A program made the position numbers and the translations under genes. A stretch of 39,748 nt of DNA. Origin: Nitrospirota bacterium. GTDB taxonomy: Bacteria > Nitrospirota > UBA9217. Below the pieces are notes generated by a model. The model ran no database searches and had not been told where the DNA came from. It saw only the letters and a list, made by a program, of their open reading frames with translations. The stretch is from assembly GCA_021814615.1 (NCBI GenBank), contig JAKAHZ010000017.1, forward strand, positions 1-39,748. Direction: 5' to 3'. This document shows positions 31,191 to 38,440 of the stretch, piece by piece; positions within the stretch are counted from its first letter, which is position 1; each line of letters begins with the position of its first letter.

Positions 31191-31668
31191 GGCGTATCCG
31201 GGAAGCCTTCGCGGGGATCAGCCGCTTCCAGAAGATGTATTCGGCCACGTTTTCGCGGATCAGGCCGTCGATCCGTCCTACGCGGGCATACCCGCATTTC
31301 CGGTAAAACGACTGGGCTTGCCGGTTGAACGCGGAAACGCAGAGAAATAAATGCGGGGAGGTGAGCGCCGTGTTCGTTTCTGCGAACCGCAGGAGTTTTC
31401 TGCCGATTCCCTGTTTCCGTCTGGCCGGAGCGACGCCGATGGCGCGGAGGTAGCCTCCCCGGGCGAAGGCCGGCCCGGCGGCAAAGACGACGAATCCGGC
31501 CACGGACCCGCCGGCGATGCAGACGAAAGCCTCCTTCCGTTTCATCGACGGGGCAAAGTCGATTCCTTCCCGGAGCGTGAGCCAGGGCTCCGACGACGCG
31601 ACAATCTTCGCGCAGTCGGGGAGATGGGACCGCTTCATCGGCACGATCTGAAAGGAAAGGTTTTTCAT
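31180..31668 (-). CDS. GNAT family N-acetyltransferase
   Basis: The 162-residue protein (ATG 31668, MKNLSFQIVPMKRSHLPDC) has the GNAT fold layout. The acetyl-CoA-binding motif A reads LRAIGVAPARRKQGIGRKLLRFAE (V-x-x-x-x-R/Q-x-x-G-x-G/A) at about residues 93-116, and LFLCVSAFNRQAQSFYRKCGYARVG gives motif B with the conserved Asn and Tyr. The track's 31788 start would overlap coaE. The substrate is unknown. It lies 49 nt after coaE and overlaps the start of the histidine kinase, implying translational coupling with the latter. Confidence 0.88.
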   Translation of the reverse strand: MKNLSFQIVPMKRSHLPDCAKIVASSEPWLTLREGIDFAPSMKRKEAFVCIAGGSVAGFVVFAAGPAFARGGYLRAIGVAPARRKQGIGRKLLRFAETNTALTSPHLFLCVSAFNRQAQSFYRKCGYARVGRIDGLIRENVAEYIFWKRLIPAKASRIRHGR

Positions 31669-31717
31669 CGGCGATTCATCATGACGTCGCTGCTCCGGCC
31701 TGAAGATGCTCCGCAGG

Positions 31718-32332
31718 TCACGTTCGCTGCATTGCCTCGATCCGCAGCCGTTCAAAGACCTCGCGCGCCTGGTGCTCCGTCGCTTCACGGGTCCCTCGGT
31801 TGTCGATCACGAAGTTGGCGACGGCCCGCTTCCCGGAGAGCGGCATCTGGCTCCTGATGCGCGCAAGCGCCTGGTCCCGGGTAAAGCGGTCCCGTGCCAT
31901 GAGCCGGTCGAGCTGCTGTTCCTCGTCGGCGGAGACGACCACGACGCGGTCCATTTTCGTGTGATAGCCGGTCTCGATCAGGAGCGCTGCGTCAAGGACG
32001 ACGACGGCGTTCGGATCGCGGTCGCGGATATGCCTGACCTGGTGCTGGTATGCTTCGAAAACGCGGGGATGAATGCAGGCGTTAAGCCACGCCCGCTGGT
32101 CCGGATCGTTGAACACGATGTCGCCGATCTTCCTCCGGTCCAGCGAACCATCGGGCGCCAGGACGGTTGCGCCGAAGCGGGCGGCAACCTCGCGGTACGC
32201 TCCCTGGCCCACGGCGAGGAGCTCATGGACGATCTTGTCGGCGTCGACGATATGGGCGCCCAGATCGCGGAACACGCGGGTGACCAGGCTTTTCCCGCTT
32301 GCAATGCCGCCGGTGAGTCCCACGAGGAGCAT
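31718..32332 (-). CDS. coaE: Dephospho-CoA kinase
   Basis: The 204-residue P-loop kinase starts LLVGLTGGIASGKSLV, with HIVDADKIVHEL, LDRRKIGDIVF, IHPRVFEAYQ and VVVLDAALLIETGYHTKMDRVVVVSADEEQQLDRLMARD. It performs the last step of coenzyme A synthesis. The track start is a GTG at 32338; ATG 32332 is preferred because GGAG lies 7 nt upstream. Its place behind the membrane metalloprotease gene and ahead of the GNAT gene looks like an operon of convenience. Confidence 0.95.
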   Translation of the reverse strand: MLLVGLTGGIASGKSLVTRVFRDLGAHIVDADKIVHELLAVGQGAYREVAARFGATVLAPDGSLDRRKIGDIVFNDPDQRAWLNACIHPRVFEAYQHQVRHIRDRDPNAVVVLDAALLIETGYHTKMDRVVVVSADEEQQLDRLMARDRFTRDQALARIRSQMPLSGKRAVANFVIDNRGTREATEHQAREVFERLRIEAMQRT

Positions 32333-32351
32333 GCGCACACTCCGAGAAAGA

Positions 32352-33026
32352 TTATCGGGCCAGGAATTCGTAGACCATGTGGAATCCCCGGAACGATATG
32401 CTAAGCGACCTCATTATACCACCCGTCAGATAGGAAAGAAATTCCATGTCCCGCGCCAGCAGGACACGGATGAGCAGGGCCGTCAACAGGACGTTGAAAA
32501 GGAAAATCAGCGGATAGGAGAAAAAAGCGCCGTGCTCCTGAATATCCTTCTGGTCCGTGCGGAGGAACAGAGCGGTCAGGACGAGGTGGAAGGCAAAGGA
32601 CGCTCCGGCGGCCAGGACGAGCCAGGGTTCGAGCGACGGAAAGCCGGAAACATGGGCCGCCGCGTAGGCGATCAGCGCCAGCGCGGTATAGAGCGGAAAG
32701 AAGTAAGGCGCCAGCGTGATGAGGACGTTCGATTTGGTCAGCTGCACATGGCCGCCCTTTTCGCTGGCCTGGAAGGCCAGAACCTTGCCGCCGAAGAGGA
32801 CGGCAAAGAGGGCGTGGGTGAGTTCGTGACCGACCACGTAGCTCAGGATCGGCTTCCGGAAGAGGAAGTGGACGACCAGATAGAGCAGTGCCCCGCCGGT
32901 GAACCAGTAGGGGATCAGCGGCTTGTAAACGACGGTGAAAACCGTTGAGCCCAGCTCCCAGAGAAACCCGATGCAGAAGGGCAGGAGCGCGATGCCGATG
33001 AGTATCTTGCCGATTTGCCTGAGCAT
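32352..33026 (-). CDS. Polytopic membrane protein with HExxH motif (M50-like putative metalloprotease)
   Basis: The 224-residue protein has six or so hydrophobic segments. VVGHELTHALFAVLFGG (about 64-80) in a hydrophobic context is an HExxH zinc motif like that of intramembrane site-2-type proteases. A second M50 motif (NxxPxxxLDG) is not seen; instead SNVLITLAPYFFPLYTALALI follows, which resembles the short-domain M50-like proteins with an AP-x-F/L-P pattern. It could be an intramembrane protease or a degenerate relative. It lies in the same run as lptF/lptG, 5 nt downstream of the 117-residue gene. Function unknown. Confidence 0.7.
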   Translation of the reverse strand: MLRQIGKILIGIALLPFCIGFLWELGSTVFTVVYKPLIPYWFTGGALLYLVVHFLFRKPILSYVVGHELTHALFAVLFGGKVLAFQASEKGGHVQLTKSNVLITLAPYFFPLYTALALIAYAAAHVSGFPSLEPWLVLAAGASFAFHLVLTALFLRTDQKDIQEHGAFFSYPLIFLFNVLLTALLIRVLLARDMEFLSYLTGGIMRSLSISFRGFHMVYEFLAR

Positions 33027-33031
33027 GGTTC

Positions 33032-33385
33032 CTAGAGCAGGTTCTTCAGGAGATACTGGGACAGGTCGTCGGGCCCCGAAGGGTCGCGGCGTACGGCGAT
33101 GAATCCCGGGTCAGCCTGGTAGGCGACATCCCGGTAAATGATCGAATCCATGTATGACTCGGCGCCCATCTCCCGGAGCTCTTCTTCCGATCGGATCTCG
33201 CCGGACAGGCCTGCGGGATCGGGCGCGTTGTCCGCGGTCCGTACGATGCGGAAGGCCGGGAGCAGGTCGAAGGCGGGATTGCCGGCGGTCAGCATGGTGA
33301 GAACGCCCTGGTCCACGGAGATCTTGCCGGCCTCCACCATGCTGTCCAGCATGCTCTGGGAGAAGAAGAGCTTTTTCGTGGTCAC
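33032..33385 (-). CDS. Unrecognised 117-residue cytosolic protein in the lpt gene string
   Basis: The frame is inside the track's 33032-33892 ORF, whose upstream part is antisense-like noise over lptG. GTG 33385 is preceded by GGGAGGG with good spacing and opens MTTKKLFFSQSMLDSMVEAG. The protein is soluble-looking, with acidic stretches (GEIRSEEELREMGAESYMDSI) and a conserved-looking centre (TMLTAGNPAFDLLPAFRIVRT). It ends GPDDLSQYLLKNLL. There is no signal peptide, Cys motif or known domain. It sits 11 nt after lptG and 5 nt before the M50-like gene. The context suggests an accessory envelope function; this is inference. Confidence 0.7.
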   Translation of the reverse strand: MTTKKLFFSQSMLDSMVEAGKISVDQGVLTMLTAGNPAFDLLPAFRIVRTADNAPDPAGLSGEIRSEEELREMGAESYMDSIIYRDVAYQADPGFIAVRRDPSGPDDLSQYLLKNLL

Positions 33386-33396
33386 GGTCCCTCCCG

Positions 33397-34482
33397 TCAA
33401 ACGCTCCGCTGAAGACGGATGATGGCCGCCAGGCTCAGAACGAAAAAGACCACATTGGCGAACCATGCCGCGTACAACGGCGGAATCGTGCCGGAGATGC
33501 CCAGCGCCCTGCCGCCGCTCGTGAGCGCCCAGTAGATGGCGGAGATGAGAACGGCCATGGCGATGCCCCGCGCGGTGCCGCCGCTCCGCACCTGGATGAG
33601 CGAGAAGGGCGTCGCGATCATCACCATCAGGAGGCTGGCGAAGGGATAGGCCAGCTTGCCGTAGAGGTCGACTTCCTGGCGGGTAGCCCGGTACCCGCTG
33701 CTCTTGAGCCTGCGCACGTACTCCCAGAGCTCGGTGAAATTCATCTCCTCCGCGCTCTTGACGATCATGCTCATGTCCGCCGGCTTGTCCACGATGTTGT
33801 AAACCTCGTCGTTCGCCGAGGAGATGGCGATTGTGTCGTTCTGCGGCGTGTATTTCCTGCCGTCCTTCAGGAGCCACCGGTCGCTCTCCCACACCAGCTT
33901 GTGGGCGATGATGCGTTCTTTCACCGTGAAGTCGGGGTTCAGCCGGTAGATGTTCACCCCCAGCATTTCCCGGCGGTCCGGCGCGACCACATCGATGTTG
34001 GCGATGCTGTTATCGGGGCCGCGCAGCCAGAGCTTGCGCTGCTGGAAGATGGCGCGCTGCTGTTTCTTCTCCACCTCGACGTTCTTGACCTGCGTGGCCT
34101 TGGCCGTGTACTGCGGCATGATGACCTCGTTGTTCAGGAAAGCGAACGCCGAAATGAGCAGGCCGCCGATGAACACCGGGGTGATGACGCCGAAGAGGCT
34201 GACGCCGCCCGCGCGCATGGCCGTGATCTCCTGGTGGCGGGAGAGCCCGCCCAGGGAGAGCAGTGTGCCGATGAGCGTGGCGAAGGGCAGCGCCTGGCTG
34301 GCCATGCCAGGGATGCTGTACAGGTAGTACCGTGCGATCTGGAGAAGGCCGGCCTTGTTCTTGATGAAACTGTCGGCCTCTTTGAGGAACGTGACGCTTA
34401 AATAAAGCACGACGATCCCTGCCAGGACGGCGAAGGACAGGCGGATGAACTCCATGAATATGTAGCGGTTGATGAGTTTCAT
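33397..34482 (-). CDS. lptG: LPS export ABC transporter permease LptG
   Basis: The 361-residue protein starts MKLINRYIFMEFIRLS (ATG 34482), typical of the LptF/LptG permeases. It has three N-terminal helices with LPFATLIGTLLSLGGLSRHQEITAMRAGG, a large periplasmic beta-jellyroll (about 125-260) and three C-terminal helices including PFASLLMVMIATPFSLIQVRSG. With LptF and the ATPase LptB it extracts lipopolysaccharide from the inner membrane. It is the second of the two permeases; lptB is not in the window. The track's 34515 start reaches into the intergenic repeat and is rejected. Confidence 0.92.
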   Translation of the reverse strand: MKLINRYIFMEFIRLSFAVLAGIVVLYLSVTFLKEADSFIKNKAGLLQIARYYLYSIPGMASQALPFATLIGTLLSLGGLSRHQEITAMRAGGVSLFGVITPVFIGGLLISAFAFLNNEVIMPQYTAKATQVKNVEVEKKQQRAIFQQRKLWLRGPDNSIANIDVVAPDRREMLGVNIYRLNPDFTVKERIIAHKLVWESDRWLLKDGRKYTPQNDTIAISSANDEVYNIVDKPADMSMIVKSAEEMNFTELWEYVRRLKSSGYRATRQEVDLYGKLAYPFASLLMVMIATPFSLIQVRSGGTARGIAMAVLISAIYWALTSGGRALGISGTIPPLYAAWFANVVFFVLSLAAIIRLQRSV

Positions 34483-34499
34483 GTATTGAACATCGCTTT

Positions 34500-34578
34500 G
34501 CCGCAAAGACGCCAAGACACGAAGGAACGGACAGGAATAATGCAGATTATACTTCGCGTCTTCGTGACTTCGTGGCGG
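34500..34578. repeat. Dispersed intergenic inverted repeat, copy 7, between lptF and lptG
   Basis: The left arm GCCGCAAAGACGCCAAGACA (34500 on) and the right arm ending TCTTCGTGACTTCGTGGCGG (34578) form an imperfect hairpin of about 25-nt arms. It occupies nearly all of the 105-nt gap between two genes whose products must be made in equal amounts. Confidence 0.75.
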
Positions 34579-34587
34579 AATATATGT

Positions 34588-35775
34588 CTACAGTTTCGGC
34601 TTCTTCCGGAAAAGGTCCGTTGCCTTCCGCGCAACCTTTGATGCGACGACGCCCAGGCCGAAATAGATCTCATGCCCCTTCTTGACGAGCAGGAAAAGCG
34701 TTCCCGCCGTGATCAGTCCGTTCGGCAGCCAGTATGCGGCCAGAGGGGAGAGCGCCCCGCTCTCGGCAAGGTTCGCCCCCGTGGCCAGAATCATGTAATA
34801 CGCGAGGATCACGCCGATGGCGATGGCGATGCCGGCCGACTTTCCGGAGCGGCTCCTGCGTATGCCCAGCGGCGCGCCGATGAGGCCGAAAATAAGGCAG
34901 GCATAGGAGACGGAAAGCCGCTTGTGCAGCTCGATCTCCATGGCCTTCGTCGGCTTGCCTTCCCGGCGGGCCTCGCGCATGAGCTCGAGGAGCCTGAGAC
35001 TGTCGGTTTCATCGATGTCGCGGGCCGCCGATCCCCTGCGACGGACCACGGAATGGTCGATGTCCAGGTACAGCGCAGCGGCATGGAACGACATGAGCGA
35101 ATAGTTCTCCGTCCCGCGGGGCTGCGGATGGACCGTTCCGTCCTCCAGGGACAGGGTGACGTTGAGCGTGTCGGGATCCGCCGTGAGCTTGCCGTGCCTG
35201 GCGACGATGGAATAGGGCTCCGACGAAGACCGCTCGTCGGAGATGAACACGCCCTCCATGTCGTCGAGGGAGGACATGCGGTCGACATAGATGATCATGC
35301 CGTCGAAGGTGCTGGTGAACACGCCCGGCTCGAGGCCCACCATGGCCTTGGACTTCACCATGTTGAAGAGGTGGCTCTTGAGGGCGAAATTGGACCGGGG
35401 CGCCAGGAGATTGGCGATGACGCCGGTGAACAGGAAAAGGGCGAAGGAGACGTAGAGCACCGGCCGGACCATGGTGTATAGACTGACGCGGGAGGCTTTC
35501 ATGGCCGTGATCTCGGAGTCCGACGAGAGGCGCGTAAAGGCCGTGAGCGTCGCCACGAGCAGCGAGATGGGGAGCGTGACCATCAGGAAGCCCGGGAGGA
35601 TGTAGAGCAGGAGTTTGGCGACCGCTTCCGGCGAGGAACCCTTGGACAGAAGCAGTTCGACGAGACGGAACAGTTTCTGCAGGAACAGCGCGAGGGTGAG
35701 GACGGCGATGCTCAGGAAGAACGGGGGCAGGATCTCGCGGATGATGTACCGGTCCAGAATGCGACCTCTGAGCAT
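34588..35775 (-). CDS. lptF: LPS export ABC transporter permease LptF
   Basis: The 395-residue protein begins LRGRILDRYIIREILPPFFLSIAVLT and has LLLYILPGFLMVTLPISLLVATLTAFTRLSSDSEITAMKASRVS, the cytoplasmic coupling segment that contacts LptB. A periplasmic jellyroll domain follows (about 125-265), then three C-terminal helices with YACLIFGLIGAPLGIRRSRSGK. A basic tail ends it. It works with LptG as the LptB2FG extractor. It starts 1 nt after the stop of the TIGR04442-like gene, showing tight coupling. Confidence 0.92.
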   Translation of the reverse strand: MLRGRILDRYIIREILPPFFLSIAVLTLALFLQKLFRLVELLLSKGSSPEAVAKLLLYILPGFLMVTLPISLLVATLTAFTRLSSDSEITAMKASRVSLYTMVRPVLYVSFALFLFTGVIANLLAPRSNFALKSHLFNMVKSKAMVGLEPGVFTSTFDGMIIYVDRMSSLDDMEGVFISDERSSSEPYSIVARHGKLTADPDTLNVTLSLEDGTVHPQPRGTENYSLMSFHAAALYLDIDHSVVRRRGSAARDIDETDSLRLLELMREARREGKPTKAMEIELHKRLSVSYACLIFGLIGAPLGIRRSRSGKSAGIAIAIGVILAYYMILATGANLAESGALSPLAAYWLPNGLITAGTLFLLVKKGHEIYFGLGVVASKVARKATDLFRKKPKL

Positions 35776-35776
35776 G

Positions 35777-37597
35777 TTATTTCCTGAGCTCCTCGAGGAT
35801 GTAGATGTCGATCTGGTTCATGTCGAAATAATCCTTCTCCAATTCCTCCACGTAGAACCGGTCGAGCCCGCTGTTCACGAGGAAGTCCTCGCGTACGCGG
35901 TTGTCGCGGGATACGATGATGTGGGGCAGGAGATTGTTCAGGTAGAACGATTCCTTGCGGATATCGAGGATGATGTCCTCGTAGATGGCATGGGGGATCG
36001 GGCTCCTGATGATCCCCTTGGACTGGATCTCCCGGTTCAGGTCCTGGATAAAGATCTCCTGGTCCTCCTTGGAGTTCAGCTCGGCGTAGATGCTCCGGAA
36101 CCGCGCCTTGATATACCGGTGGATGGTCGTATAGAGCCGCTCCTCGGTGTTCACGCCGGCGATGGCGCCCGCCAGCTCCCGGTATGTCGTATCGCCGGAA
36201 CGGATCTTCTCAAGCCCGTTGTAGAGCGTCTCCACCTTCTTCCGCCCGTAGCGCGTGAGGTAGCGGTTCTCGCGGAGCTCCTGGAAGAAGAGCTCGTGGA
36301 AGAACCCGGGTTTCATCTTGTCGAAGGCGTCCATGCTGCCGTAGAGGCTGCGGATGCTGTCCTCGTTCAGCGTGGAGCGCTCCATGAAGGCAAGGTTGCT
36401 GATCAACGCGGCGGCGCTGTCGTACCGGTCGAAATAGGTCAGTACATAGCTCATGCTCTCCATGATGCTCAGGTCGTTCGTGTCGCGGGCGTGTTCGTCG
36501 CAGGCGCGCACCGTGTCCAGGAGCAGGCTTTCGAACGCGGGGTCGCGCACCGCCATGGACCGCTGCTTGGCCTTCAGGAGCTTGATGAGGTCCTCGGTGG
36601 ACACATGGCCGCGGAGCTCGCCGGTCTTGAGGAAAAATCCCTCGAGGATGGCCCGGGTGTCGCGCATGTGCGCCGGCTCCTCGACTTCGATGATCTGCAT
36701 GTCCTTGAGCAGCAGTTCGTCGAGGGTGTCGAAGAGGTTGTTGGGAATGTTCAGCCGCAGGCTCAGCGTCCGGAGGCGGGAGAGCTTGGCCAGGTCCGAG
36801 GGGTTGACCTCGCCGCTTTCGGAGACGGTGATGAGGATGTCCTTGTATTCGTCCACCACCTTCTTGTTCTCGGGCAGTTTGTACATGCCGTCGATCTTGA
36901 TCCGCTCCTGCTGGTAGGGGGGGATTTCGTGGAGGTCGGCGAGGGCGTTCAGGATCGCGACGTCCTGCTGCGGGAGCTGTTTGTGCTCCGCGTACATGCG
37001 GTGAAAGGTGGTGTAATATTCCTGGGTGTGCGTGTTGACGAGGCGGAAGAGGAAGATGAGCGCCTTGGGCGTATCGAGGGACTCGTATATTTCGCGGCAG
37101 AGCCGGGAATCGTCGGTGACGCCCACCGCCTCGCTGCGCTTGACCTGCTTGCCGATCTTGCGAAGGATCTCGCGCTGCACGTCGCGGATCTCGACCTTCT
37201 GGAAGGTGTCGACGAAGAAGAAGTAGTTGGACACGGCGTTGCCGGTCAGGAAAATGCGGTCGAAGGTCTCTTCGCCGCCCGTCGTGTTGGTGAAGGTGAG
37301 GTTCCCGTTCTTGCTGTCGTAGGCGCCGAACATGACCAGGCGGTTCGACACGTCCTTCCGCAGGAGGTCCTTCAAGGGGAGGTCGACGCCGAACATGTAC
37401 TGGCAGACATGGCCGCCCGTTCCCCGGTAGCGCACGCCGGTCTTGGTGATGACGAACTCGCTTCCGCCGGCGAAAAACCGGTCGCCGTCGGGGATGGATT
37501 CGTAATAGTACCGGTTGCTGAGGTCGGCGCCGGTGATGGTCGCATAGTACTCGACCTTCTCGTTGGCCATGCCCTGCAGATGGATTTCGCGAATCAT
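35777..37597 (-). CDS. Large conserved protein of unknown function (TIGR04442-like)
   Basis: The 606-residue protein begins MIREIHLQGMANEKVEYYATITG. An N-terminal beta-rich domain (about 1-130) has RYYYESIPDGDRFFAGGSEF and CQYMFGVDLPLKDLL. The rest is highly charged and helical with no signal peptide or transmembrane helix, ending DQIDIYILEELRK-like. From memory it resembles the uncharacterised family TIGR04442 found in Geobacter- and Nitrospira-like bacteria; I cannot verify this. No ATP-binding or catalytic motif is evident. The track's 37606 start is a TTG inside the -10 box; ATG 37597 is 8 nt past it, so the mRNA is probably leaderless. It heads the lptF-lptG gene string, with a 1-nt gap to lptF. 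Confidence 0.7.
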   Translation of the reverse strand: MIREIHLQGMANEKVEYYATITGADLSNRYYYESIPDGDRFFAGGSEFVITKTGVRYRGTGGHVCQYMFGVDLPLKDLLRKDVSNRLVMFGAYDSKNGNLTFTNTTGGEETFDRIFLTGNAVSNYFFFVDTFQKVEIRDVQREILRKIGKQVKRSEAVGVTDDSRLCREIYESLDTPKALIFLFRLVNTHTQEYYTTFHRMYAEHKQLPQQDVAILNALADLHEIPPYQQERIKIDGMYKLPENKKVVDEYKDILITVSESGEVNPSDLAKLSRLRTLSLRLNIPNNLFDTLDELLLKDMQIIEVEEPAHMRDTRAILEGFFLKTGELRGHVSTEDLIKLLKAKQRSMAVRDPAFESLLLDTVRACDEHARDTNDLSIMESMSYVLTYFDRYDSAAALISNLAFMERSTLNEDSIRSLYGSMDAFDKMKPGFFHELFFQELRENRYLTRYGRKKVETLYNGLEKIRSGDTTYRELAGAIAGVNTEERLYTTIHRYIKARFRSIYAELNSKEDQEIFIQDLNREIQSKGIIRSPIPHAIYEDIILDIRKESFYLNNLLPHIIVSRDNRVREDFLVNSGLDRFYVEELEKDYFDMNQIDIYILEELRK

Positions 37598-37605
37598 ACG
37601 CTGCA

Positions 37606-37634
37606 ATTATAACAGAGCGATCGTTGATTTTAAA
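37606..37634 (-). promoter_or_regulatory. Promoter of the TIGR04442-lptFG gene string
   Basis: On the minus strand TTTAAA (37629-37634), a 17-nt spacer and a perfect TATAAT (37606-37611) end 8 nt before ATG 37597. The predicted start is within 1-2 nt of the start codon. Confidence 0.6.
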
Positions 37635-37644
37635 CATATTTTGC

Positions 37645-37674
37645 TTGCCGGAGCTGCGCGGCGGGCGGTATAAT
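37645..37674 (+). promoter_or_regulatory. Promoter of the second TlpA lipoprotein gene
   Basis: TTGCCG (37645-37650), an 18-nt GC-rich spacer and TATAAT (37669-37674) lie 40 nt upstream of ATG 37715. It is divergent from the promoter at 37606. Confidence 0.55.
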
Positions 37675-37714
37675 TAGCACCCGTGAGAGGCGCGGCCTCG
37701 GGAAAGGGATAAAG

Positions 37715-38248
37715 ATGAAACGGCATGCTGCAGGTTCGGTTGTGGTCATCCTCCTGGCTGTTCTGGCATTCACCCTGACGGCGGGATGCAAGCGGGACCG
37801 GAGGCCCGTGGTCTTCAAGGAGGGCGATGCCGGTCCGTCGTTCACCCTGCCTGCCCTGGACGGCAAGCCCGTCGACCTGGCCTCTTTCCGCGGCAAGGTC
37901 GTGATGGTTCATTTCTGGGCGACCTGGTGCCCTCCCTGCGTCGAGGAGATTCCGACGCTGCAGAAGCTCTACACCGCTCTGCCGGGGACGGACTTCGCGG
38001 TCCTCGCGGTGAGCGTTGACGAGGGCGGCGCTCCTGCGGTCGGCGCGTTTATGCGTCAGAAGGGTCTGACCTTGCCCATGCTGCTCAATCCCGACCGGTC
38101 GGTGGCCTCGAGCTACGGCACCTTCAAGTTCCCCGAAACCTACATCCTCGACCGCCAGGGGATCATCCGGTACAAGATCATCGGCGCTGCGGACTGGTCG
38201 CGGCCCGAACCGATGAATGCCATCAAGGAGCTGATCGCGCGGAAGTGA
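37715..38248 (+). CDS. TlpA/ResA-like thioredoxin-fold lipoprotein (second paralogue)
   Basis: The 177-residue protein has a lipoprotein signal (VVVILLAVLAFTLTAGC, Cys 25) and a TlpA domain: FTLPALDGKPVDLASFRGKVVMVHFWATWCPPC (redox CPPC about 72-75), AVLAVSVDEGG and the cis-Pro segment TFKFPETYILDRQG. It should reduce or isomerise disulfides in the periplasm. It differs from the paralogue at 14354 in the linker and in a Pro-Glu-Thr (FPET) next to the cis-Pro, the pattern usual in ResA/CcmG-type proteins. AAAGGGA lies before the ATG. Confidence 0.9.
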   Translation: MKRHAAGSVVVILLAVLAFTLTAGCKRDRRPVVFKEGDAGPSFTLPALDGKPVDLASFRGKVVMVHFWATWCPPCVEEIPTLQKLYTALPGTDFAVLAVSVDEGGAPAVGAFMRQKGLTLPMLLNPDRSVASSYGTFKFPETYILDRQGIIRYKIIGAADWSRPEPMNAIKELIARK

Positions 38249-38269
38249 TCGAAGCGACAGGCCGATGCC

Positions 38270-38365
38270 ATGCTGGACAACGAGTCACTCATTATCATCA
38301 TCGCTGTTCTTGCCCTCATCATCATCGGGGTCATCCGCTACAACCGCGGCATGCGCTGGCTCTGA
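38270..38365 (+). CDS. 31-residue single-pass membrane peptide ORF
   Basis: This ORF is below the size limit of the track. It reads MLDNESLIIIIAVLALIIIG and ends YNRGMRWL: a short acidic N-terminus, one strongly hydrophobic helix (about residues 7-22) and a basic tail, which predicts an inner-membrane peptide with its C-terminus in the cytoplasm. It starts 21 nt after the TlpA stop and may be co-transcribed. The ribosome binding site is weak. An overlapping ATG at 38265 is in another frame. A clean membrane helix with positive-inside charge is unlikely by chance, but expression is unproven. Confidence 0.45.
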   Translation: MLDNESLIIIIAVLALIIIGVIRYNRGMRWL

Positions 38366-38380
38366 GACCCGGGCACCGAT

Positions 38381-38396
38381 CCCTCCTGTAGGAGGG
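38381..38396. repeat. Short perfect inverted repeat CCCTCC-TGTA-GGAGGG
   Basis: A 6-bp perfect stem with a TGTA loop, without a following T-run, lies between the 31-residue ORF and the GT51 gene. It resembles the core of REP-type palindromes (CTGTAGGAG) known from other Gram-negative bacteria. Only one copy is seen in this window. Confidence 0.35.
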
Positions 38397-38440
38397 ACGA
38401 ACCCAAGGATTCGCAGGACGGGAATCGCCCGCGCTAGGCC

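Noticed and set aside
30132-31328. 398-residue plus-strand ORF
   Set aside because: Antisense to the histidine kinase, whose domains are unambiguous.
35615-37612. 665-residue plus-strand ORF
   Set aside because: Antisense shadow of the TIGR04442-like gene. The translation is a Val/Leu/Glu/His-rich string with no motif, and the minus frame has promoter, start and operon context.
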